Part shown: piece by piece, positions 8,603-15,440 of the stretch
Numbering within the stretch: the stretch's first letter is position 1
How the letters are laid out: each line of letters opens with the position of its first letter
NCBI GenBank assembly: GCA_018303315.1
Contig: JAGVYJ010000025.1
Coordinates: 1 to 15,480, forward strand
DNA from: Candidatus Woesearchaeota archaeon
GTDB taxonomy: Archaea; Nanobdellota; Nanobdellia; Woesearchaeales; JAGVYJ01
Reading direction: 5' to 3'
DNA: 15,480 bases
Notes under the pieces: generated by a model
What the model was told of the DNA's origin: nothing
Databases searched by the model: none
What the model saw: only the letters and a program-made list of their open reading frames with translations
Program-made: the position numbers and the translations under genes

Positions 8603-9274
8603 ATGCCCGAATCTTTCCTGGCTCATCCTGACTATCTCTCTGTAGTCTGGCATTATCTCGTGATAATACTGCTCCCTGTATTCATCAGGCAGGCTTTCGA
8701 AAGCACGCTGGATTGCTTTATAGCTCTCCCTTGCAGCCCACAGGTCCTGGTATTCCACTGCCTGCCGCATCTGTTTCATAAGCCTGTTCACCAGCCTTAT
8801 TCCGCTCTTCTGCCCGTAAGCCAGCTTTTTAATGTCCTTGGCAAATGAACCTGCCCATAAAAGAAAATGCTCTCCGGGGCTATGCGACTCAAGATGCCTG
8901 CGATGCCTTTCAGGGGTGAGCTGTTCCACTATCCTCCTGAATTCCCTGAAAAATGCGTGGACAGTCTTTGTCTTGTCGCTTTGGCTGTATTCCACCTGAT
9001 TCAGGTCATCAAGCAGTGCTATTATCCGGTCACGTATCTCGGGGTCAATGCGCTTCCTGTCTGTTTCCCTGCCCAGCTCCTCGTATGTGAAGTTGTACTG
9101 GATATGGAATCTTTTTGAGAAATAGCTTCTTACCAATTTGGTGAAAGAGTTCAGGGCCTCAGGGGTGTCATTGGGAGGCATTGATTCCTCGAATTCCTTC
9201 AATTTGCCAGCAATTTCCGCATGTACACTCTTGGATTTCCCGGCCCTGTGCCGCCATGGCAGATTCACTTTCAT
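8597..9274 (-). CDS. Soluble helical protein resembling the cytosolic domain of the 910-aa surface protein
   Basis: This 225-residue protein has no signal or membrane segment. I chose the ATG at 9274 (MKVNLPWRHR) because a TATA box sits 27 bases upstream on this strand, which gives a leaderless start; in-frame ATGs at 9280 and 9316 are possible. Residues ~44-118 align by eye with the inside domain of the 910-aa protein: a Phe-rich helix with R-x-YF, then FTYEELGRE, then a DDLNQVEYS turn and a closing helix. Residues ~155-225 also resemble that protein's C-terminus (helical pairs around 'AARESYKAI' versus 'QARRQYIEF', ending in R-I/V-S). The pattern fits BatD/DUF4129-like tails. It is divergent from moxR over an 81-base gap, so a regulatory or adaptor role for the MoxR/VWA complex is plausible. 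Its stop overlaps the giant gene's stop by six bases. Confidence 0.8.
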   Translation of the reverse strand: MKVNLPWRHRAGKSKSVHAEIAGKLKEFEESMPPNDTPEALNSFTKLVRSYFSKRFHIQYNFTYEELGRETDRKRIDPEIRDRIIALLDDLNQVEYSQSDKTKTVHAFFREFRRIVEQLTPERHRRHLESHSPGEHFLLWAGSFAKDIKKLAYGQKSGIRLVNRLMKQMRQAVEYQDLWAARESYKAIQRAFESLPDEYREQYYHEIMPDYREIVRMSQERFGHL

Positions 9275-9296
9275 GAGCATTATCTGGCAAGACAGA

Positions 9297-9305
9297 TTTA
9301 TAAAT
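9297..9305 (-). promoter_or_regulatory. TATA box for the soluble BatD-like gene
   Basis: TTTATAAAT, centre 9301, lies 27 bases before the ATG at 9274 on the minus strand. The motif is nearly self-complementary, so it could also load transcription factors in the other direction. Confidence 0.55.
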
Positions 9306-9325
9306 GTATCCCGCAATTAGGAAAA

Positions 9326-9333
9326 TATATAAA
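9326..9333 (+). promoter_or_regulatory. TATA box for the moxR operon
   Basis: TATATAAA, centre about 9329.5, lies 26-27 bases before the ATG at 9356. No Shine-Dalgarno precedes that ATG, so a leaderless transcript is likely. It is ~28 bases from the minus-strand TATA box, making a compact divergent promoter pair. Confidence 0.65.
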
Positions 9334-9355
9334 TTGTGAAGCCAAAAATGAATAT

Positions 9356-10387
9356 ATGGCAGTAGTGAAAGAGGTGAGCCCCAGTAAGCAAAGCCCCCAG
9401 CCCAATCCTTCTGAACTTGAGGCCCAGATAGCTGAAATTTACACTTACCTTGAGGTGGTAAGGAAAGAGATTTCCAAGGTGGTTGTAGGCCAGAAGGTTG
9501 TGGTTGATGCAGTGCTCAGGGCTCTTCTCTCCAATGGCCATTTGCTGCTGGAAGGGGTTCCCGGCCTCGCCAAGACGCTTCTTGTCAGGACAGTGTCGCA
9601 GGTCATGGGCTGCACATTCAACCGCATCCAGTTCACCCCTGACCTGCTCCCTACCGATATCCTGGGCATCACCACATACGATAAGGAAAGGGGCTTTTAC
9701 GTGCTAAAGGGGCCCATATTTGCCAATTTCATACTCGCGGATGAGATTAACAGGGCACCTCCAAAAGTGCAGAGCGCACTCCTCGAATCCATGCAGGAGA
9801 AGCAGGCAACCATAGGAAGGGAAGCCTTTCCCCTGCCCATACCCTTCTTTGTACTTGCAACGCAAAACCCACTGGAGTCACTTGGAACATACCCCCTCCC
9901 CGAAGCCCAGATTGACAGGTTCCTGTTCAAGGTCAACGTGGAATACCCCACAGAGGATGAGGAGCAGGTAATCCTGCGCCAGAATATCAATACAAGGCAG
10001 TTCTCAGACTTCAAACTCAGCAGGATAAGCACCCCGGACAAAATCATGGAGATGCAGTCAGTTGTCAAACAGGTGTACCTTGACCCAAAAATAGAGCGGT
10101 ATATAATCCAGCTTGTTTTCTCAACCCGCACAGCCGAACGCCACAATATCAAGCTTGGCAAATACGTCGAGTGGGGAGCCTCCCCGAGGGCTTCCATAGG
10201 GCTCCATATCGCTGCCAAGGCTGACGCTGTCCTGAAGGGGAAAACCTTTGTCACGCCCCAGAATGTGAAAAACGTGGCCCATGATGTGCTCAGGCACAGG
10301 ATAATAGTGAATTATGAGGGCCAGTCCGAGAATATCTCAACAGACCAGATAATATCAGAGATTCTCTCCAAAGTCCCAGTCCCATGA
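9356..10387 (+). CDS. moxR: MoxR-family AAA+ ATPase
   Basis: The protein has 343 residues. The frame extends further upstream to 9221, but that part is antisense to the neighbour's 5' end and to the promoter; the ATG at 9356 fits a leaderless start 27 bases after a TATA box. MoxR AAA+ hallmarks are all present: Walker A GVPGLAKT (67-74), Walker B ILADEINRAPPKVQSALLE (126-144), sensor 1 ATQNP (168-172), the family's GTYPLPEAQIDRF (177-189) with the arginine finger, and sensor 2 GASPRAS (275-281). Known MoxR proteins form hexameric rings that remodel or activate client proteins together with VWA-domain partners (RavA-ViaA, CbbQ-CbbO, Bat operons). Here it is followed, with an ATGA overlap, by DUF58 and VWA genes, the standard partners. 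The client is not shown by sequence; the neighbouring surface proteins are candidates. Confidence 0.96.
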   Translation: MAVVKEVSPSKQSPQPNPSELEAQIAEIYTYLEVVRKEISKVVVGQKVVVDAVLRALLSNGHLLLEGVPGLAKTLLVRTVSQVMGCTFNRIQFTPDLLPTDILGITTYDKERGFYVLKGPIFANFILADEINRAPPKVQSALLESMQEKQATIGREAFPLPIPFFVLATQNPLESLGTYPLPEAQIDRFLFKVNVEYPTEDEEQVILRQNINTRQFSDFKLSRISTPDKIMEMQSVVKQVYLDPKIERYIIQLVFSTRTAERHNIKLGKYVEWGASPRASIGLHIAAKADAVLKGKTFVTPQNVKNVAHDVLRHRIIVNYEGQSENISTDQIISEILSKVPVP

Positions 10388-11262
10388 AAGAACTGAATGT
10401 CAATTTCACCCCCCTCATCAAAAAGCTTGAGATGTCCTCACGCAGAGGCATGTTCGGCCACCTGACAGGGGAATACCGCTCTGCTTTCAAGGGCAGGGGC
10501 CTCGAGTTTACAGGATACAGGAAATATGACCCCTCTGACGATGCCAGCCTGATAGACTGGAAGGCCTCCCTGCGCTCAAAGGACCTTGTGGTAAGGGAGA
10601 TGGTTGACGAGCGAAACCTTGAAATCCTTTTTGCATTCGATGTTTCCAGCAGCATGTCATTCGCTTCAGGGGAGAAGCTGAAAAATGAGTATGCTGCCGA
10701 GCTGATAGCCACTCTCGCCTTCGCTATGGTGGAAGGGGGGGACTCAGTCGGCCTTTACATGTTCACGGACAGGATGGTGCAGTTCCTGCCGCCGAACATG
10801 GGCAACAGGCAGTACTACTTCATCACAAGGCTGCTCAGCGATCCTATGAACTATGATGGGAATTTCGATTTTGTCAAGGCGCTTACATTCATGTCAAAGT
10901 CAGTCAAGGCCAATACTATAATAATAATTGTCTCTGACTTTATAGGCCTAATGGACCAGAAATGGGAGGAGATATTTAAGCGGATGGCAGCCCGCTCTGA
11001 AATAATAGGGATAATGATACGCGACCCTTCCGACGACCATCTCCTGACACTCGGGCCTGTTGCGGTGTCAGACCCATTTTCCCCGCATGAGATGCTGCTT
11101 GATACGACTGAGACCGCGGATGAGTTCGCGAAGGTGGCAGGCCAGCAAAAGCAGCACATCAAGGAAGTGTTCAGGCAGACAGGCTCAGACATAATAGAGC
11201 TACGCACTGACCAGCCCTTCCTGAACAAGGTGACCTCTTTTCTCCGGCAGAGGACGAAGTAG
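10384..11262 (+). CDS. DUF58 protein with degenerate VWA-like fold
   Basis: The protein has 292 residues and is coupled to moxR by an ATGA overlap. The DUF58 signature is clear at ~37-76: G-R-G-x-EF-x3-R-x-YDPSDDAS-x-IDWKAS-x-R, then V-x-REMVDER. This is followed by a VWA-like strand with DVSSSM (86-91), a D-x-S-x-S metal-site motif, then VGLYMFTDR and IIIIVSDF. No membrane segment is seen, so it should be cytosolic. DUF58 proteins are almost constant companions of MoxR ATPases and are thought to be part of their complex; the biochemical role is not established. It probably bridges MoxR and the membrane VWA protein encoded next. Confidence 0.95.
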   Translation: MKELNVNFTPLIKKLEMSSRRGMFGHLTGEYRSAFKGRGLEFTGYRKYDPSDDASLIDWKASLRSKDLVVREMVDERNLEILFAFDVSSSMSFASGEKLKNEYAAELIATLAFAMVEGGDSVGLYMFTDRMVQFLPPNMGNRQYYFITRLLSDPMNYDGNFDFVKALTFMSKSVKANTIIIIVSDFIGLMDQKWEEIFKRMAARSEIIGIMIRDPSDDHLLTLGPVAVSDPFSPHEMLLDTTETADEFAKVAGQQKQHIKEVFRQTGSDIIELRTDQPFLNKVTSFLRQRTK

Positions 11263-12234
11263 ATGGTGGATTTCACCCTGTCAAACCCGGCATTCCTGGT
11301 TTTCCTGCTCGCACTTCCTTTGATTATAATCACCCATTTCTTTACCCTGCGCTTTCTGAAAAGACGGGCGTTCAAGTTTGCAAACTTCGAGGCAATCCGC
11401 AGGGTTACAGGCGGGCAGGACTCGATAAGGAATGTGATGTTTGTGTCAAAGAACTGGTGGGTGCTGATAGCAAGGTTGCTTGTGATGCTGCTGCTCATAC
11501 TTGCAGTTGCCGGCCCTACAATCTTTGTGGTCGGGCAGAGGACGGATTTCGATTTTGTAATAGCCATAGATGCTTCCGCCAGCATGCTGGCAGACGACTA
11601 CGCACCGAGCAGGCTAGGAGCTGCAAATGCAGCCTCTGCCAACTTCATGGACCAACTGACTTCAAGGAGCAGCGTCGGCCTTGTTTCCTTTGCCGGCACA
11701 AGCTTTGTCGAGCAGGACATAACCAGCGAGCTTTATGAGGTCAAAAATGCCATAGAGGACATACACATAAAAAGGGTTGGGGGCACTGACATAGGAGGGG
11801 CAATAGTCACTTCCACAAACATGCTTGTCACATATGGCGGCAAGACAGGCACAAGGTCTAAGGCGATAATCATGCTCACGGACGGGCAGAGCAACGTGGG
11901 CACCCCTATCAAGGACGCTATTGACCATGCCAATGACAACCATGTCGTGATATACACCATAGGCATCGCCACAAAGGAAGGAGGCAGCTTCCTCAGGACA
12001 GACCTCATTTCCACCATCGATGAGGAAACCCTGCAGGGCATTGCAGAATCCACAGGCGGCAAATTCTACAGGATTAACACAGAGCAGGACTTTAATGAAG
12101 CCTTCACAGAAATAGCCACGTCAACAAAGGAGCCGGTGCCGATTGACTTACGGCTGCCTTTCATCCTCACTGCCATAACCCTTGTATTCGTCGAATGGGG
12201 GCTCATCAGCACCAAGTACCGTACCATTCCCTGA
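11263..12234 (+). CDS. BatA-like membrane-anchored von Willebrand factor A domain protein
   Basis: The protein has 323 residues; its ATG directly follows the DUF58 stop, with a weak GAGG about nine bases upstream. It has the BatA/BatB layout: two N-terminal membrane helices (~9-29 and 66-90, joined by a basic loop FLKRRAFKFANFEAI), a VWA domain and a C-terminal membrane helix (~296-314). The metal ion-dependent adhesion site looks complete: DASAS (103-107), Thr175 in GGTDIGGA, and LTDG with Asp207. VWA proteins of Bat operons are the membrane targets of MoxR complexes. Only one such gene is present here, whereas bacterial Bat operons often have two (BatA and BatB). The last 87 bases overlap the convergent asparagine synthetase gene. 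Confidence 0.94.
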   Translation: MVDFTLSNPAFLVFLLALPLIIITHFFTLRFLKRRAFKFANFEAIRRVTGGQDSIRNVMFVSKNWWVLIARLLVMLLLILAVAGPTIFVVGQRTDFDFVIAIDASASMLADDYAPSRLGAANAASANFMDQLTSRSSVGLVSFAGTSFVEQDITSELYEVKNAIEDIHIKRVGGTDIGGAIVTSTNMLVTYGGKTGTRSKAIIMLTDGQSNVGTPIKDAIDHANDNHVVIYTIGIATKEGGSFLRTDLISTIDEETLQGIAESTGGKFYRINTEQDFNEAFTEIATSTKEPVPIDLRLPFILTAITLVFVEWGLISTKYRTIP

Positions 12235-13572
12235 TTTCCTCAGGGCCTGGTCAAAGCCTGAGCCATACTGGGCTGCGGTTTTTTCCCTTAAGGCTATCTC
12301 CACGGGAATCCCGAGCTTCACCGCCAATTTCTGAAGAATGTATTTCCTGTTTCCATCCCTTATCTTGTACCTATCAGGAATTCTCAAGCCATATCTTATT
12401 ACCTCCATGTCCAGGAAGGGAACCCTCAGCTCTACATGGTTGTGCATGGTTACTGCGTCATCCCTGAACATGTCCCTGCTGTGGATTGAAGCTATCCTGT
12501 CCAGGCACTCGCTGTTGATGTCCTTTGCAGACAAAAACCTGTGGTATCCCGCAAAAAGGTCGTCAGCCCCCTGGCCGGAGAATATCACCTTTACGCCATC
12601 CTCCCCTGCCTCTCCTGAAGCGAAATAAAGAGGCAGCGCAATGCCCATCTGAACCCTGTCTTCAGTCTCGATTATCCTGCCCACTTTCCTGAGCACAGAA
12701 CGTGTTTCCCCCTCGCTGGCGTGAATGAGCTTCAGCGGGATTCCAATGCTGGCAGCTGACTTCCTGGCATACTCGAGATCTTTATGCCTGTCGCCGAACA
12801 CAGCCATGTATGCCGTTATCTCAACACCAAGCCGCTTGAGCAGGATGGCAATTATCGAGGAATCAAGGCCGCCGGAAAACAATATCCCTGCTTTCTTTTC
12901 AGGAACTCTCTTCCGCACTGCCCCGGCCAATAATTTTCCAAGGTCGTCTACGAGAGTGTTCTCATCTTCATCCAGTTCAGGCCTGGCAGAATAAAATTCC
13001 CTCCCTGTCTTTTTGACATCCAAGCTCTCCAAATCTACCATTGTCCAGCATTTCGGGGATGCTTCAGTGACTTCACCGAAACCCATTGCCTTCAGTGCTT
13101 TTGGCTCGGAAGCTGCAGCAAAGGCATCGCCTTTCCTGGCATAGGACAATGGCTTCACCCCAACCAAATCCCTTCCAAGGAATGCATTGCCTCCCCTGAC
13201 ATAAACAAAGGCATAGTCGCCATCAAGCTCCTCAAGCTTTTCAAGCCCGAATTTCTCCAAGAGCAGGAAAAGGGCATGGGCATCATTCTTTGCTGAAAGA
13301 CTATATCTATCACTTAATTCCTTCCAGTTATATATCTCGCAGTTTGCCGACAGAATTCCTTTGCCGATAAATGGCTGGGAAGCATCTCCGACAATGCTGT
13401 GGAGGGCATGGCAAATAACCTGCTTTCCGCTTCCATTCAGCTCATCTGCGGATTTGCCATCTATGGCAAAGCCCTTGCCATCAAGGCCTCTGCTCTTTAT
13501 CTCCTCAAAGCCCTTTGAAGCTTCTGGTACACTGTTCCCTGTTTTTCTGAAAATTGCCAGTATGCCGCACAT
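12148..13572 (-). CDS. asnB: Asparagine synthetase B-like glutamine amidotransferase
   Basis: The protein has 474 residues, starting MCGILAIF, so Cys2 is the N-terminal nucleophile of a class II glutaminase domain (1-~165). The synthetase half has the PP-loop SGGLDSS (233-239) and SGQGADDLFAGY (332-343), as in enzymes that make asparagine from aspartate, ATP and glutamine. Some positions differ from the E. coli enzyme: RGLDG for RGPDW, HALHSIV for HERLSIV (the glutamine-binding Arg replaced) and ANCEIYN for VNGEIYN (oxyanion Gly to Cys). The glutaminase site may therefore be weakened or use another nitrogen source. The last 28 residues are antisense to the end of the VWA gene and look acidic and disordered. 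Transcription appears leaderless from a TATA box 27-28 bases upstream. No functional tie to the neighbours is evident. Confidence 0.9.
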   Translation of the reverse strand: MCGILAIFRKTGNSVPEASKGFEEIKSRGLDGKGFAIDGKSADELNGSGKQVICHALHSIVGDASQPFIGKGILSANCEIYNWKELSDRYSLSAKNDAHALFLLLEKFGLEKLEELDGDYAFVYVRGGNAFLGRDLVGVKPLSYARKGDAFAAASEPKALKAMGFGEVTEASPKCWTMVDLESLDVKKTGREFYSARPELDEDENTLVDDLGKLLAGAVRKRVPEKKAGILFSGGLDSSIIAILLKRLGVEITAYMAVFGDRHKDLEYARKSAASIGIPLKLIHASEGETRSVLRKVGRIIETEDRVQMGIALPLYFASGEAGEDGVKVIFSGQGADDLFAGYHRFLSAKDINSECLDRIASIHSRDMFRDDAVTMHNHVELRVPFLDMEVIRYGLRIPDRYKIRDGNRKYILQKLAVKLGIPVEIALREKTAAQYGSGFDQALRKSGNGTVLGADEPPFDEYKGYGSEDERQP

Positions 13573-13594
13573 GCCATAGCCAGGTTTAAGGGAA

Positions 13595-13604
13595 GATATA
13601 AATA
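13595..13604. promoter_or_regulatory. Shared bidirectional TATA box between asnB and a 44-aa ORF
   Basis: GATATAAATA reads as TATAAATA on plus and TATTTATA on minus. Its centre (13599.5) is 27.5 bases from the plus-strand ATG at 13627 and 27.5 bases from the minus-strand ATG at 13572. Only 54 bases separate the two starts and neither has a ribosome binding site, so both transcripts are probably leaderless from this one element. Confidence 0.6.
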
Positions 13605-13626
13605 GATTATTGCCCTAATCCTGCGT

Positions 13627-13761
13627 ATGGCAAGTTATGCAGAATACTATGCTCCATACAGGCATATGGAATGGGCAGGGAAGATTTCAAAGCCAGCTAT
13701 TGAGAACCTGGGCTTGTCCGGGTTAGAGGACATGCTCTGGAGCGATGTTCCGCTTGATTAA
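13627..13761 (+). CDS. Small 44-residue protein of unknown function
   Basis: The ORF runs from ATG 13627 to TAA 13759-13761 and encodes 44 residues. It begins MASYAEYYAPYRHMEWAGK, continues with a helix-like segment containing NLGLSGLEDMLW, and ends SDVPLD. It has Tyr/Trp-rich and acidic character, no signal and no membrane helix. Support for it being real: the start lies exactly at the leaderless distance from a TATA box, and it fills the only gap between asnB and the rhomboid gene, its stop overlapping the rhomboid stop by three bases. The phrase LGLSGLEDMLWSD is faintly like SLGLEDILYYFSD in the protein at 1139, which may be chance. I do not recognise it. A chance ORF cannot be excluded at this length. 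Confidence 0.55.
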   Translation: MASYAEYYAPYRHMEWAGKISKPAIENLGLSGLEDMLWSDVPLD

Positions 13762-14363
13762 TGCATGTATTCCTTTTCCCACTCATCCAGCTCTTTTTCG
13801 GCAAGGGGGTTTTTCTCCTGCCCGGGCTTTTTGTCGCCGAATTTCTTCCTCCATGCAATCCCGGCGGCAAGTCCCATCCCGAGCCCGCTTATGTGCGCAA
13901 TGTTTGCAACATTATCAGGAATGAAAACCCCTGCGACGTCCTGGGCCAGCCAGAAAAGCCCGGCAATGGCCATAGGCATGGGCACGCCTGCCGCCCATAC
14001 CATAATCATCGGCCGCAGGACTGCGAGTGTGCCCAGGATTGCATAGATTGCCCCTGATGCGCCAAGAGACCTTTCGTAGAAGAATGGCGAGACCATATTA
14101 ATGGCAATTCCTGAAATCATGAACAGCCAGAAGAACCGTTTCGGGCCTATTCTCTGCTCCAGCACAAGGCCGAATATGACAAGGGCGACAAGGTTAGACA
14201 AAAGATGGCCTATGGAGCCATGCGCAAATATTGCAGTGACAAGGCGCCAGGGCTGATGCCACACAAGGGAGCTGTCAAGCACAAAGAAGCTTGTCCCTAC
14301 AACTGTCTGGGCAATGAAAACTATCGCTGCAATGCCGGCAAGCCAGAGGGTTATGTATCGCAT
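13758..14363 (-). CDS. Rhomboid-family intramembrane serine protease
   Basis: The protein has 201 residues from the ATG at 14363; a longer frame to 14441 adds a segment lying across the promoter and is less likely. The rhomboid core is visible: first helix (~2-22), HQPWRLVTAIFAHGS with HLLSN (His53, Asn57 of the oxyanion region), catalytic Ser103 in GASGAIYAILG, and catalytic His157 in NIAHISGLGMG. About six membrane segments fit the minimal rhomboid fold. The C-terminal cytosolic tail is charged and ends DEWEKEYMH, an ending seen in archaeal rhomboids. Such enzymes cut single-pass membrane proteins within or near their helix. The single-pass surface proteins in this window are conceivable substrates, but only by proximity. 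The gene is divergent from the DoxX-like gene. Confidence 0.93.
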   Translation of the reverse strand: MRYITLWLAGIAAIVFIAQTVVGTSFFVLDSSLVWHQPWRLVTAIFAHGSIGHLLSNLVALVIFGLVLEQRIGPKRFFWLFMISGIAINMVSPFFYERSLGASGAIYAILGTLAVLRPMIMVWAAGVPMPMAIAGLFWLAQDVAGVFIPDNVANIAHISGLGMGLAAGIAWRKKFGDKKPGQEKNPLAEKELDEWEKEYMH

Positions 14364-14415
14364 AAGGCAAATTAGCCGAATGCATTGAAAAACATTGCTC
14401 TTTATCTGCGAAATG

Positions 14416-14424
14416 TTTATAAAA
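14416..14424. promoter_or_regulatory. TATA box between the rhomboid and DoxX-like genes
   Basis: TTTATAAAA is near-symmetric. On plus it lies about 28 bases before the ATG at 14448, giving a leaderless DoxX-like mRNA. On minus the same element would start a transcript near 14395, leaving a ~32-base leader before the rhomboid ATG at 14363. That leader contains a 7-codon ORF (MFFNAFG, 14395-14372). Confidence 0.55.
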
Positions 14425-14447
14425 GCCGTTTGGGGAATCATTGGTAA

Positions 14448-15440
14448 ATGCGAGCAAAATTTGTCTTGTCAATACCAATAATCTTAATCCTATGTTCACC
14501 ATTTGTCCAGGCCCATGTGAGCTATGTCATAGGCACTGACGAATTCCGGGCTCGCGAAGGCCCTGATGCGCTGTTTCTCACTAAAACGCTGGTTACCCCT
14601 TCCAATATGCTGTTGATAATAGGAACTGCTGCAGCTGCATTGCTTCTTTACTTTTATCTGCCTAAGAATAAGCTCTTTGCCAGGCAAGTCAGGGGAATTC
14701 TCAAAAGGGCTTCTGGCTACCATGATTTGGTGCCGTGGATTGCGCGGCTTGGCCTGGGAATCGCGCTTATAGGCGCAGGCACTGCGCATGTGCTGATATC
14801 TCCGACAATGGGCAATTTCCCTTCATTTGCTTCAGTTCAGATACTTGCCGGTTTTCTCATCCTGGCAGGGTTTCTGACTCCGATAGCCACTTTGGCGGCG
14901 ATAGCCCTTTACCTGTTTTCGCTCTCAAAGGATTTCTATATGCTCGGCAACCTGGATTTTCTGGGGCTGGCACTTGTGCTGCTTGTTTTCGCAGACTCCA
15001 GGCCGGGCGTGGACCATCTGCTCGGCCTGCCATTCTTTCCCAACCTGAAATCCCTGGAGAAATATGCGCCAACTGCAATCAGGGTGTGCCTTGGCCTGGC
15101 CTTTGCCTTCCTGGCACTTTATGAAAAGATACTGAATCCGCATACCGCTGAGCTTGTTGTGGCAAAATATAATCTAGCCTCAGTTATCCCGGTGAGCCCC
15201 GCCATGTGGGTGCTGGGCACAGGACTTGTGGAGTTGGCTGTCGGCCTCGCCATAATGCTGGGCTTCAGGACAAGGCTGTTCTCAGTGATAGCGCTTGCTG
15301 TCATAACTGCAACTTTCTTTTATTTCGGCGAGGATGTGTCCTCCCATGCAACGCTTTTCGCAGCCCTGCCTATTGTCTTCATCCTGGGCTCCGGAAGGTT
15401 CAGCCTGGATTCATTTCTTAAACCGGAGCGCGTCAGATAG
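14448..15440 (+). CDS. DoxX-like multi-pass membrane protein
   Basis: The protein has 330 residues. MRAKF plus a hydrophobic stretch ending VQA (~1-22) looks like a cleaved signal peptide, followed by a short outside segment (HVSYVIGTDEF) and a membrane helix (~52-70). The rest falls into two similar halves of about four helices each (from ~95 and from ~210), each with an arginine near the start (ARLGLGIALIGAG; AIRVCLGLAFAF), a G-rich helix (LAGFLILAGFLTP; LVELAVGLAIMLGF) and small loops. This is the pattern of the DoxX/DoxD-like family, linked in some archaea and bacteria to thiosulfate:quinone oxidoreductase or redox stress complexes, though many members have no known role. No redox cofactor motif is visible, so only the family-level call is offered. 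Transcription appears leaderless from the TATA box at 14416. Confidence 0.75.
   Translation: MRAKFVLSIPIILILCSPFVQAHVSYVIGTDEFRAREGPDALFLTKTLVTPSNMLLIIGTAAAALLLYFYLPKNKLFARQVRGILKRASGYHDLVPWIARLGLGIALIGAGTAHVLISPTMGNFPSFASVQILAGFLILAGFLTPIATLAAIALYLFSLSKDFYMLGNLDFLGLALVLLVFADSRPGVDHLLGLPFFPNLKSLEKYAPTAIRVCLGLAFAFLALYEKILNPHTAELVVAKYNLASVIPVSPAMWVLGTGLVELAVGLAIMLGFRTRLFSVIALAVITATFFYFGEDVSSHATLFAALPIVFILGSGRFSLDSFLKPERVR

Noticed and set aside
8603..9118. Plus-strand ORFs opposite the soluble BatD-like gene
   Set aside because: They are shadows of the minus-strand frame, which has a promoter, a coherent domain and similarity to another protein in the window.
9221..9355. 45-residue N-terminal extension of the MoxR frame
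   Set aside because: It is antisense to the start of the divergent gene and runs through both TATA boxes; the ATG at 9356 is at the leaderless distance and precedes the first MoxR-like residues.
12195..13579. Plus-strand ORFs across the asparagine synthetase gene
   Set aside because: They are short, without recognisable domains, and opposite a full-length MCGI...SGGLDSS enzyme.
13758..14057. Plus-strand ORFs opposite the rhomboid gene
   Set aside because: Antisense shadows of a gene with intact catalytic Ser and His motifs.
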